From Adineta steineri (lineage: Eukaryota; Rotifera; Eurotatoria; Adinetida; Adinetidae), in the NCBI GenBank assembly GCA_905250115.1, contig CAJNOI010000027.1, forward strand, positions 463,427 through 527,426: 64,000 nt of DNA. The letters are read 5' to 3'. How positions within the stretch are numbered: the first letter of the stretch is position 1; the number at the start of each line of letters is the position of its first letter. The notes under the pieces were generated by a model. It was not told the DNA's origin. It saw only the letters and a program-made list of their open reading frames with translations, and did no database searches. Shown piece after piece: positions 11,508 to 21,951 of this stretch. A program made the translations under genes and the position numbers.

Positions 11508-11620
11508 TACGACCAAGGGGTGGGTGAAAGAAGATGACATAGTGGGTTAGGGGATTTATCTGAAAATAATTCTAAAATTAAAACTATTCCGAGAAATAGG
11601 AACTAGTTTTTGTTTTTTTA

Positions 11621-11734
11621 ATGTCCATTTGTATTCGAACTCGAATTAGGCAGCTACTCAAATTAATAGACCTGTATAATGATTCGAAAGCAATAGGACA
11701 AACAACATTAGAAGATTTTTTTAGAAAAAAATAA
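11621..11734 (+). pseudogene. C-terminal remnant of a pogo-type transposase
   Basis: A 37-codon frame starting at an ATG and ending in TAA inside the Tigger relic. The end reads QTTLEDFFRKK followed by the stop. Q-x-x-L-x-x-F-F is a PCNA-interacting (PIP-box) pattern, and pogo transposase is known to bind PCNA through a motif close to its C-terminus. The preceding stretch RIRQLLKLIDLYNDSKAIG looks helical. The DDE catalytic region and the DNA-binding domains are missing. Confidence 0.55.
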
Positions 11735-12049
11735 GTTTTGTTTTTGTATTATAGTAGTTTGAAAAAACTTTTATTAAAATCGTTTAACTAATAATAAATG
11801 AACAATAGAATAGATATTCGGGTGTTTCTCTATCTCTACTATAAAGATATAAGCACATATTCTAAGATTTCTTCCATTTCAGGCTATATTATACATTAAC
11901 TCTATAGTGAACACCTCCGTATAATGAACACTTTTTCCCGGTCCCGATGGTGTTCACATTAGGGAGGTTTTACTGTACTTAAATATATTGAAACAAAAAA
12001 AGTTCACATTTCCAAATGCAACGGATAATATTTAAATCTTAGTTGATCG

Positions 12050-12490
12050 AATTACACTAGTAATAACTAATACTAATCGTGAATATGCTCGATCGCATTG
12101 GGATATTGCTAATGGGTGGTCTGTTATTGCTAAATCATATTTTCAATAGGTTACTAAAGATTCATTTTGTAATGGATGACCACCACTGAAATTATTATCA
12201 TTCCCACCTTATAAATGCATGAAAATGCATCACATACAGAAATGTGTTATAATTATATTCATGAATAACGAAGTAAAACCTACTTTACATTCAATATCTG
12301 GTACTAATTTTGAAGAGTAGAAATGCATACGTATTGAACCTTTTTCAAATCCATATGTTGCATATGCAGCAGTGAGAGGCATGTATGGATAGTGTATCGA
12401 AATTTCCGAAAATGTTTTTGATACCAACAATTGTAGAACAACATAAACGAGAGAATGATGCACGCTATTGTGCATTAACTGTTAGCGCAT
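12050..12490 (+). pseudogene. Faint coding relic with several stop codons
   Basis: The plus strand keeps protein-like runs interrupted by stops and frame changes: NREYARSHWDIANGW then VIAKSYFQ before TAG, later VKPTLHSISGTNFEE, then RIEPFSNPYVAYAAVRGMYG, then CIEISENVFDTNN. The family is not recognised. The open minus-strand frame over 12230-12475 is best explained as the shadow of this relic. Confidence 0.35.
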
Positions 12491-13379
12491 AGATACGATG
12501 AAAAAATTCAACCGATTACAATACAAAGTACCAGCAATTTATTGAACGCCTGTCGTTAAAATTCTCTATGAAATTAGTTAAAAAGAAATACTTAAGTAAT
12601 GCATTAGTGAGGTTTCAAATTAAGAATACTATTAAATTTTGTATTGATGAAAATAATTTTAATAAAAAAAAATATTAAATCTTATATGACGATACAAAAG
12701 AAATTCTATGTGGAATAATTTGATTGTTGCTTGAATAAATTTTCTTATTGATAGAGGTCGCCAAGATAATTGACACGAGCATCTAAGTCATTGGTACAAT
12801 GACAGAATAAATCTGTATTTGTTTATTGATGACTATGTCTATCAAATAAGAAAAAGAAATCATTTAATACAAAAATTCTATTGATGAAGAATATAGAAAA
12901 TTATAAGAAGCACTACATGGAATAAAATAATATGATGTTGATTATAAATCGTAAATATTTATTTTATACCTTTAATGATTACTTTTTGTTTTGGCATATT
13001 AATAGATATCCAACAATCAATTTATTTCAATTATTAAAAATCTGTTATTAATTTTACGTTAATTACTATTTTATGATTATCATTAAAATATTATTTGTCA
13101 AATATATATAGAAATTTTATGGTTAAGATAACATTCAATTTATTGATCCTATATATAAAGTAAATAAGTCTATATTTACGATAATCAATAAAACAATTTT
13201 TAAAATACCTTAGAGATGCAATGTGATTATTTCAATTATAAATGATCAATAGCAAAGAAACAATTCTTTATAGCAAATTTTCTTGAAAAACAAAATTCTC
13301 ACTGGGAATGGAATGTTATTATTTTTATCAATCAACAATGTATTAATACTAGTGTAAATAGACAACTATATATATATAA

Positions 13380-14004
13380 AGTTGCTCTTACAGAACAAAA
13401 TCTAATGTAGATACCAAATAAAGAATGATAAAAATCGACTAAAAGAACAACTTCGAATGTTAAGCGTTAAAATCGAAAATATGAGCAAATGATTTAATAA
13501 TATAATTTCAATGCTTACAATCATCAATTCAAATATACGAATTATTATCAATGAACATGAATTATTTTTGTCAAAACGCAAACAAGAGTTTAAATATATG
13601 CATTAATTTCATTCTTCGTGACGGACAATTGCAATTATGTAAATCAAAACAGAACTATATATTTGTATGATAAAGAATAATTATTAGTAGTAAGTTCTTT
13701 CAAATAGAACGGTCATTAAATAATTTAACAAGTAACGAATATTTATTTATTTAAAGATATTCTTTGTATTAATCGATATTTTTTAATCTATAAAAAAGAT
13801 TTTCTAATCAATAAATTCATTATAATTTTTGTTTTAGATTCAACACGTCATATACATAATTATGGTCAATTATTATCCGAACAATTTAAACAATGTTATA
13901 AATTACTAATTAAAGATGAAAATTATTATTATGAAGATATTATTAATACTATAGAATTGATCGATAACGTACATATATCAATAAGAAAAGTCAATGCTAC
14001 ATAG
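13380..14004 (+). pseudogene. Relic of a helical/coiled-coil protein
   Basis: A plus-strand reading gives NDKNRLKEQLRMLSVKIENM, then after a TGA FNNIISMLTIINSNIRII and FLSKRKQEFKYMH before another stop. A final exon-like block after a TTTTAG acceptor (about 13839-14004) reads IHNYGQLLSEQFKQCYKLL through ISIRKVNAT and ends in TAG. The composition is coiled-coil-like. No upstream start was found. It is either a decayed gene or the 3' end of a gene whose 5' part is lost; the family is unknown. Confidence 0.35.
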
Positions 14005-14317
14005 TATCCGATGATAGTATGATTAGCAGATGGATGAACTGAGTTCAAGTTCTCCATCTAAATTCAATTGTAAATACTACTTGTATACAAAAATGAGAAA
14101 AAATAACTCAATGTCACTTTTTATACAACGATGACTAAAATTTCGATATCATTTATTTGTCTATCCTGTAAAAAATGGTGGATATTGAGGAGAAAAAGAT
14201 TCCAGGTCCTCGACAATAGTCTGAATTCTTCAACTTAGCATTTCAAAATCTTCTATAACTGAAGTTTTCCCATTCGATCTTGGTCTATAATATTTTTAAT
14301 TTGTATTTCAGATGTAA

Positions 14318-15226
14318 ATGGATCGTCTTGCGCTTTTACAATTCGCTATACTTTTACTTGCTGTACCTTTGCAATATTTTATTTTAACTAAATGGTCTTT
14401 AAAAGATATTGAACAGACACAAGCGATTAATAAGTAAAAAATTTCTTCTAGATTTCATATAAATAAATATGTATATCGATCTAATTTTTTATTTTTAGAA
14501 TCTCAAATCAAATTAATCAATTCTTACATTATTTAACACCAAATACATGGTTTAATTGGTTTATTAGTTTTGTTATTGAAGTTCCACTTGGATTTAATCC
14601 ACTTTTACATAAACGTACATGGCGACGCGGAGTTGAATCACCTGCAACAGAAGTTTATTATATGAGAGAAAAATATGGATATTTTGCCAGTATGTTTTTT
14701 TGTCTAATATATTTTATAACGTAAGTGATATGAATTTTTTCTTATAGCTTCACCAAATATTCGATCACCTAAATCAGAATTTGTTAAATATCGAGTTGGT
14801 CAAGTTATTCGACATAAACTCTATGGTTATCGTGCAGTAATTGTTGGTTGGGATGAAATAGCTTCGGCACCAGATGAATGGCTTGATGAACATCATCAAG
14901 GACATCCAGTTAGTAGAAAATTCTAAAATATATTATTACTTAACGAATGTTTCTCTTTAATTTAGGAATATAGAACACAACCAAATTATTCTGTATTACT
15001 TGATACAAGAGATCGACGGGCTCATAAAACTTATATACCACAAGAACATATTGAAGTTATTCAACAAACAAAAGTATGTTACAACTTAGATTTTATACTT
15101 TAACTATCGAAATTATCTTATATATTTTAGATAGTCAATGCTCAAATTAGTGATTATTTCAATCTCTTTGACGGTGCCCAATATATAATGCAACCATGGT
15201 TACAAGAACAATATCCACATGATTAA
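14318..15226 (+). CDS. Membrane-anchored YccV/HspQ (hemimethylated-DNA-binding-like) domain protein
   Basis: Five exons (about 14318-14433, 14499-14689, 14748-14908, 14966-15073, 15131-15226) splice in frame at GT-AG sites. The N-terminus MDRLALLQFAILLLAVPLQY is a signal anchor or transmembrane helix. The second half is a YccV/HspQ-like domain: VKYRVGQVIRHKLYGYRAVI, GWD, DEWLDEHH, PNYSVLLDTRD and YIPQEHIEVI match the family blocks. In bacteria this domain belongs to HspQ, a heat-shock protein once described as binding hemimethylated oriC DNA; in animals it is best known from the C-terminus of FBXO21. Here it has no F-box but a membrane anchor, so a lumenal or membrane-tethered adaptor role is possible. 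The start is the first ATG of the hydrophobic exon. Function unknown. Confidence 0.8.
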
Positions 15227-15385
15227 TATGTTAATCTTCTTGTTTTTTCTGTTGAACAGTTCGTTTGTTTGCTTTTCTTTCTTGTTATTTTGTATATGTT
15301 TATTCACATATAAACTCAATTAGGATTTTGACCAAATATTTAAATAAAGGTTTTTGATATGAATATATCTATTTCAGTTTAAATT

Positions 15386-17343
15386 ATGGCTACTAAGCCA
15401 ATATTTGTTGTTGATAATGGAGCTCATATGTCAAAATCAAAGATGAATACAACAACAGATAAAATAAGGTTTGAATTATATTTCTTTGTATATATTTGTA
15501 ATAATTATTTTAAATATAGAGTTGTTCCTAATTGTATAATGAAATCAAAATTCTATCCTCGTCGTACTTTTATTGCCGATCAAATTGATAATGAATGTCC
15601 GAATAAAACAAGTCTTTATTATCAATTACCATTTCAAAAAGTGAATAAACCGAATAAAATAAAAACAAAACAACTATCTTTATTTATTTATCTAGGGTTA
15701 TTTAGTTGATTGGAATATTCAAAAACAAGTATGGGATCATTTATTCGGCAAAGTAATAATTTCTCTCGATATCCATTAACAAACAATAATTATATTTAGA
15801 TACCATTTAAATCAACTGGATTATTAATGACGGAACCATATATGAATTTAAATTTCATTCGAGAAACAATGGATCAAATATTTTTTGAAGAATATGAAGT
15901 TGCATCATTTGCACGATATGATTGTAAGTTTATAGTTAAATAAAAAAAGCAAACCAAATAATTCAATCGATATCTTTTTTCAGCTGCAACTCTTAGTGCA
16001 TATCAATATGAACAAGATACCAATTCAAATTATGTACTTGTTGTTGATTCAGGTTTTTCATTTACACATATAGTTCCGTTTTATCAAGGAAGAAAAATAC
16101 TTGATGGAATGACAAGGTATTATTTGAAAGATTAAAATAAATAGAATTTTTTGTATTTTTTTTTTTGAAAGAATTGATGTTGGTGGAAAACTATTAACTA
16201 ATCAATTGAAAAGTGTTATTTCTTATCGGTAAGAATACATGATATGATAAATAATTCACTAAAGATTAAGTTAAGTGAGTTCCAAGTTTTTCGACAAATT
16301 GTAGCTTGTAACTATGTGCTTTTTGTTGTTGAGCATCACCAGTCGACTCAGTACAGTCCAGAGTATCTTTTAGAGCAATCAAAAACAGATGATTAGAGTT
16401 TTTCGCGAAAACTTAGATATCAATAAACTCCAAAGTTGAAGCACACTTACCTTGACCTTCATTTAAAAACTTTTATTTCTTGAATTCTAGACAATTATTA
16501 GTAATGAATGAAACATTTATTATTAATGAATTAAAAGAAAATGTATGCTTTGTTTCATTGGATTTTCAAGAAGATATGAAAAAAGCACGGTAAGATAGAT
16601 ATTTAAATAATTGATTAACTATAAGAAATATTTTAATTTCAGTTTACCATTATCAGAAAATCCATATGCTATCGATTATGTTTTACCTGATTATAATGAA
16701 ACTAAACAAGGTTATGTTCAATCAGCAGTATCTAGCAATAATAATATAGATAATTCAAAAAAGAATTTAACAAAACAACAACAACAAGTATATAAAATAT
16801 TGAGTTGAAAAAATTAATTCGAATTTATTCTAATATTAGATTGTACGAATGAATGTTGAACGTTTTACTATTCCGGAAATACTTTTTCGACCATCAATGA
16901 TTGGTATTGATCAAGCTGGAATTGCTGAATCAATTTATAATTCTGTTGAAGAATTACCTGAACATATTCGACCAAGTTTATACAACAATATATTATTAAT
17001 AGGTGGAAATTGTTTATTTCCAAATTTTAAACAACGTTTGTAAGTTTCATAATTTTATTTAGAGGAAAAAAACAATATTTTTCTTCTAGAGAAAATGAAT
17101 TACGTTCAATGATTAAAGATGATTATCCACTTCGAATAACATTACCTGAAGAGTAAATAAAAAATTTTGTTTTTATATCTATATTCATGTTTTTCGGTTT
17201 TGTTTAGTCCAATCATGTATGGATTAAATGCCGGTGTTAATTTAACAAATTCATCTGATTATGGAAATTACTGTGTGACTAAACGAGAATATGATGAACA
17301 TGGTGTAGCAATTTGCCATCGTAAATTTTCGGATAATTGCTGA
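15386..17343 (+). CDS. ACTR6: Actin-related protein 6
   Basis: Eleven exons; start at 15386 (MATKPIFVVDNGAHMS) and stop at 17341-17343. The product follows ARP6 from end to end: VVPNCIMKSKF, YYQLPFQKGYLVDWNIQKQV, LLMTEPYMN, VVDSGFSFTHIVPF, DVGGKLLTNQLKSVISYRQL, DYVLPDY, ERFTIPEILFRPS, ILLIGGNCLFPNFKQRL and the KREYDEHG end. ARP6 is a subunit of the SRCAP/SWR1 remodeller, which deposits histone H2A.Z, so it acts in the nucleus. The Gln-rich linker before exon 9 replaces a basic linker of vertebrates. One intron (16229-16490) is several times longer than the others, with no recognisable insert. The N-terminus is slightly extended and a usual ATP-loop glycine pattern (NGAHMSKSK) is altered, as is common in nuclear ARPs. 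Confidence 0.93.
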
Positions 17344-17799
17344 ATAGATTATGTGTTTAATTGATTTATTTTGTTGCAAATAAATACTGTCAGATATACA
17401 GACATATATCGGATATAATAAGTATATTGACATATTTACAAGATACTCTAGTGAAAGTCATAATAAAATGAAATCGAGTTTCTTTGATTAAAACGTAACT
17501 GCTCAACTGTATTATGAAAGAATCATAGTTCAAAAACTTGCACAAGTAATTATATATTTTATCAAGGTTATATCCTACTTGTTTGCATGCTCAATATAAT
17601 GTCTTTTTTTTGTGAAATTCTATGATTATCGAAAAAATCAAGATGATAAATATGTATATATTTTTTTATCTTTGTTTTATCTTATTTATTCTTTTCGACT
17701 CAAAACAAGTTTTAAATAAAGATGATGATGAAAACAATAATAAATTTTGTTGAGTCGATGAATGTAAACCATTCTGAATGATACTCGCGTTTTTGTTAT

Positions 17800-18354
17800 T
17801 TAAATTCGTGATGGATAAAGCATCTAGAGAGACAGAAGAAAAAAATCAATTTCAAATTAATAGAAATAACAAACTACATACGACACGAATTCGTCGTCCG
17901 AGTGCTTTTGGTGGTAAATTACGATTGAATTTAGCACGTACACCACCGCTTTTACCATGTGCACGGGTAACTTTACCCCACATAATACGAACACGATTTA
18001 AACGTTTTTGACCAGGTACTAAAGTCTTGCTAAAAATGAATTCAAGAGTTTTTTCTTACAAAATATTTAATCTGATATTTTAAAACTTACTTTTTAGCCT
18101 TGTATACATAGGCACAACGTTTACCTAAATAAAAGTTTGTTTCGCGTCGATTATTGACGCCATCGAGTTTAAGTAAAGCTGTATTTTCATGTTGATTACG
18201 TTTACCACGTCGGAAACCAGTAAATACTGCTTTTACATAGAGACTAATAGAATAAAAAAGATACTTATAATGAGAATTATTTAGGAATTTTTACATACCG
18301 GCCTTTCTTAATATAAGCACCTTGAGGTTTTTCAACTTTTTTTGACGATGTCAT
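17800..18354 (-). CDS. RPL35A: 60S ribosomal protein L35a (eL33)
   Basis: Minus-strand exons: 18299-18354 ([18 protein letters not shown]), one starting near 18248 ([20 protein letters not shown]... ending [14 protein letters not shown]), one from about 18025 to 17882 ([19 protein letters not shown] ... [11 protein letters not shown]), and a 24-nt last exon 17800-17823 encoding MLYPSRI and the stop. Without this micro-exon the protein would end in an unrelated hydrophobic tail; with it the C-terminus GRRIRVMLYPSRI is exactly that of the family. The donor GTATGT (17876-17881 on the complement) and acceptor CTCTAG are good. The protein is a structural component of the large cytosolic ribosomal subunit. 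Confidence 0.93.
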
Positions 18355-19203
18355 CGTTTGATCGGTAGTCAAATCTGAAAATAAAGTTAAATTATTTCGT
18401 GAGATGAAATGAAAAGACGAACAAACTGATTTCTTTTCTCCATTTACTTGAATAAAATAAATAAAATAAACAATTTATCTGATTGGTCAAACATAAACCA
18501 TTACTCATGGAGTTTTTAGGAATGAAAATATAAAAAATATTCTAGTTTTATGATTTTAATTTAGTATAAAATGAATATTTTAAATCTTTTTGGCATTGTT
18601 ATTTCGATGGAACTTTTCTTCTTCAAATTCAATTGGTTTTTAAAAGATCCAATCATAACGATGACTCACCTTTCTACTGTCTAGATATTCGTTAATGCGC
18701 GAATTGAAATTGTTAAAAGAAAAGTAATTATATAAAATAGGAAGTTACCTTTAATTTTATACATCTAAACAATTCACAAATCTAATAAGACCTGAAAACG
18801 TTTTAATCGATTGTAACAAAAAATTAGATAATGTATTAGAAGTAGTTATATTGAAAAATCAGAGATGGTATCCAATTAACGTTTGTTTTTAATGAATCTA
18901 AAAGTTTTCATTTAGATCTCGTTGATACCAGTGGAATACAATAATAAGAATTACATAGATTTTCGTTTTGAATATATAAATAAGATCTATGAGAATTTCA
19001 GCGATGGTTTTAACTATCTAATTAATAGGAAGAAATGTCACTTGATGTATCAACCATCAGTGTATTGTATCAAAATAATTCTGAATATTCAAAGTTAGAT
19101 CTATCATTCGATCAGTCATATATATATCAATTATTATGATAAAATAAGACATGTCTTTATATATCTGACAATTCATATATTAAGTTCTTCTTTTAGAATC
19201 TAA
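18355..19203. other. Divergent intergenic region between RPL35A and the BRC-motif gene
   Basis: Contains the 5' flanks of two divergent genes. An extra untranslated exon of RPL35A is possible, because a TC-rich tract and AG sites lie around 18360-18440. No coding signal seen. Confidence 0.4.
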
Positions 19204-19835
19204 ATGTCATCGCAAGGTGAATCATTTTCTCAACGAACTGCGTTTCATACCGCTGGTAGTCGTAAAGTAAAATATAACTTTTTTTTGTTATTTATTAATA
19301 AACTTAGATCTTCTGTTTTTAGCCTATTGAAGTGAATCAACAATCATTAGCTCGTGTCGCTCAGATTCTAGGTGCTGTAGCTAAAGAAGAAGATGATACT
19401 AAACCATCCGAATATGAAAATGAATTTGATGGTGATGAAGTCGATGATGATCTTGTATTTAGTACAGTTCCACAACGATCATTAAATCCAACAACAACAC
19501 AAATACATTTTGATGAAATTGATGATGATGAAATGCGTCGTTTTGCTGAATCATTTGAACAAGAACAACAAGATGTTAAAATGGATGACAATAATCAACT
19601 AGATGATAATGAAGATGATATTGATGATGATGCTGATCAACTTTGTGAAGATTATGCACTTAAAATGCAAACACCAACAAAATCAGTACATATAGAAAAT
19701 AAAAAAAGAAAAGAACCATGTATTGAAGATCTCGATGCACTTTTAAATGATGATGATAGTGATAGTAATGACAATAATGAAAAAAATCAAATGGAACAAC
19801 AACAAATGTCACCTGTATTTAAAAAAAAATTATAA
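19204..19835 (+). CDS. Small acidic protein with a BRCA2 BRC-like RAD51-binding motif
   Basis: Two exons (19204-19266 and 19323-19835) give 191 residues. Residues 14-37 read FHTAGSRKPIEV followed by NQQSLARVAQIL. This fits the BRC consensus of BRCA2 (F-x-T-A, then K, a hydrophobic-x-V/I strand, SL, K/R-V and a final hydrophobic pair), with one extra residue after the FHTA-GSRK turn compared with human BRC4. The intron falls between the FHTA part and the helix part. The rest is acidic and low complexity (many D/E/N), with FSTVPQRSL at 57-65, a basic KKRK patch near 145 and a C-terminal MSPVFKKKL that could be a CDK site. There is no BRCA2 OB-fold domain. The inference is that it binds RAD51 and tunes homologous recombination; the overall protein has no family I recognise, so the call depends on this one motif. 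Confidence 0.6.
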
Positions 19836-20958
19836 ATTTATTTATTTTATCATATATATAGAATGACTCTTTTTCTTTTTGTTAATTATATTCTAAACCT
19901 ATAAATACCCTTTAATAAAATTGAAAAGTTAAAATTAATAATTATTTTATTATCAAATCTATTCGGCTTATCGCAATTAACTAGAATATTGTTTAGTTAA
20001 AAATAATGTTCTTGAATTGTCGTAAACATTCTTGAATTACCTAATCGAAAAACAAATAATTAATTTACTAATATATGCTCTTATTATGATTGATATAAAA
20101 CAGTGACAAAATCAGGATTCCAAGTTGTTTTGACATGATCTAGCTTTTATTATAATGAGAAAATCCTGATAAAAATTTTATTTGAATTTCGAGATTATAC
20201 TTAGATTTAATCTTTCTTGTTAGACTGATGTCCTGTAGGTTCTAGTTATACTCCAAAATAACTTTAATCTAAATATGTATGGACGTCACTCTTTCATTGT
20301 TAATAAATTATTAATTATTATGATGTTCTCAAAACATATTAAAGACTTATAGGAATGTTCTGGAAAGTCTAGTATTTAAACAGTAATGTGCGATGTTCTT
20401 ATTCTTAATTGAAGAGTAAATACGACATTTCAACATCTTTTGAGTGTTTGAAAAGTCTCATAGAATTACTTACAAGCAACAATTCTTTTATAAACTGGTT
20501 GACTCTGTTAAATATCTTTGAAAGTAAGTTTTATAAAGAATATTTATCACATTTAATAACGAAAAATATTTTAAATAAATATAATTCAATGAAGTAAAAA
20601 GTTATTTTATAATAAGTTCTTTTGCACTAGGAAAGTAGTGCAAAACTGAAAGAAATTTATTTCACAAAACATTAAATCTGAGGTTGCTATCTGGTAGTAA
20701 ATTTTAATGTTTCTTTGAGTAATTATGTTTTTCCAGGAAATATACTGAAGGTTTTTCAGTATGAATATCTATTCTTATTTCATTTTTCGCACGGTAATGC
20801 ATTTTTTGTCGTGCTAGTTTGCTACCATTGACATACTGTGAATAATAGATTAACGGTTCATTTGTATTCTATCACGAAGAAAATTATGGAGAATATCAGT
20901 ATAAAAGAACATTTTTTTTCTAATTCTTTCTTAGTTTAAAAACGAACAAACAAACAAG
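19836..20958. other. Intergenic, no gene seen
   Basis: AT-rich. It includes the 3' UTR of the BRC-motif gene (AATAAA-like at 19913) and the promoter side of the GPCR gene. A short frame at 20409-20597 has no family resemblance and no splice support. Confidence 0.45.
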
Positions 20959-21951
20959 ATGAGCGCTTCAAGTCAATCGACGATCTTATATTTAAATTTT
21001 GTTACACGTGAATTAAATCGTTATATTCCATTAGTATTTCTTGTACTTGGAACTATTGGTAATATATTAAATATTCTGGTTTTTACTCGTCCCGCACTTC
21101 GAGCAAATCCATGTTCAATTTATTTTATAAGTGGTAGTATTATGAATTTCTTCTCTCTTTATATTGGTTTAATAACACCATTTCTTGCTTTATATAATCT
21201 TGATCCTACAGTCATGTTTGATAGTTTATGTAGAATACGTTATTATTTACGTTTTTCGACAATTACACTTTCAACATGGTTTATTCTTTTAGCATGTGTA
21301 GATCGATATGTTTCAAGTTCTGCTCATGTTCATATACGATCATGGAGTTCAGTACGTGTAGCTAAACGTATTGTATTAATAGCTTGTATCATTTGTTTTT
21401 CTTTACCTTATACACAAGTATTTTTTTGTTATGTACTTACTCAAAAAAAAGTTTGTACATATACAAATAGTACATGTAACTTATTAAATAATATTATCTT
21501 ATTTGTTTGTAATTCTGGTTTACCTCCAATATTAATGGTAATAATAAGTCTATTAACAATTCGTAATGTTAAACAATCAGCTCGTCTTGCACATGGTGCA
21601 CGCCGAGATGTACAATTAGTACGAATATTATTTATACAAGTATCTGTTTTAGTATTATTTGCAATACCAGTTTTTGCACAAAAATTATATTCATCTGCAA
21701 CTATGTTCACAGCAAAAAGTCCGTTAACAACGGCTATTGATAGTCTTGCGAATCAAATATCGATTGAAATTTCTTATATAAGCAACAGCACAACATTTTA
21801 TGTATATTCAATAACAAGTAAAAAATATCGAAAAGAAGTTTCTCAAATCCTACTTTCATTTTATCGAAGTATTCGTCGAAATACTGTACAACCTGTTGAA
21901 TTACCAAAAACACATTTAAATGAACTAACTCTAAAAACTCATAGATATTGA
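20959..21951 (+). CDS. Rhodopsin-family GPCR, FMRFamide-receptor-like
   Basis: An intronless 330-residue seven-transmembrane receptor. Membrane segments can be read at about 23-43 (with GN at 33-34), 55-78, 92-115, 135-158, 175-197, 221-245 and 260-288. The DRY motif is present at the end of helix 3 (LLACVDRYVSS). The helix 7 NPxxY is altered to a form reading NSTTFYVYSITSKKYR. Cys residues before helix 3 and in the second extracellular loop can form the usual disulfide. It belongs to the rhodopsin-class, peptide-receptor-like group that I recall as greatly expanded in bdelloid rotifers; the ligand cannot be told from sequence. Expected at the plasma membrane, coupling to G proteins. Confidence 0.85.
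   Translation: MSASSQSTILYLNFVTRELNRYIPLVFLVLGTIGNILNILVFTRPALRANPCSIYFISGSIMNFFSLYIGLITPFLALYNLDPTVMFDSLCRIRYYLRFSTITLSTWFILLACVDRYVSSSAHVHIRSWSSVRVAKRIVLIACIICFSLPYTQVFFCYVLTQKKVCTYTNSTCNLLNNIILFVCNSGLPPILMVIISLLTIRNVKQSARLAHGARRDVQLVRILFIQVSVLVLFAIPVFAQKLYSSATMFTAKSPLTTAIDSLANQISIEISYISNSTTFYVYSITSKKYRKEVSQILLSFYRSIRRNTVQPVELPKTHLNELTLKTHRY

Larger units (their letters stand above)
10459..11975 (+). mobile_element. pogo/Tigger-like DNA transposon relic, interrupted by a second element
   Basis: The terminal inverted repeats are CAGTAAAACCTC at 10459 and its complement at 11964-11975, each flanked by a TA target duplication (10457-10458 and 11976-11977). Sub-terminal copies of a GTGAACACCTC-like word follow at both ends (10475-10630 and 11905-11965), as is typical of pogo/Tigger ends. 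The right part carries the last codons of a transposase-like frame (11621-11734). The centre, 10644-11507, is a separate TA-flanked insertion. Without it the relic is about 650 bp, so most of the transposase is gone and the element is non-autonomous. Confidence 0.75.

Noticed and set aside
12230..12475. Open minus-strand frame of 81 codons
   Set aside because: The opposite strand carries more protein-like runs; this frame looks like the shadow of a decayed plus-strand gene.
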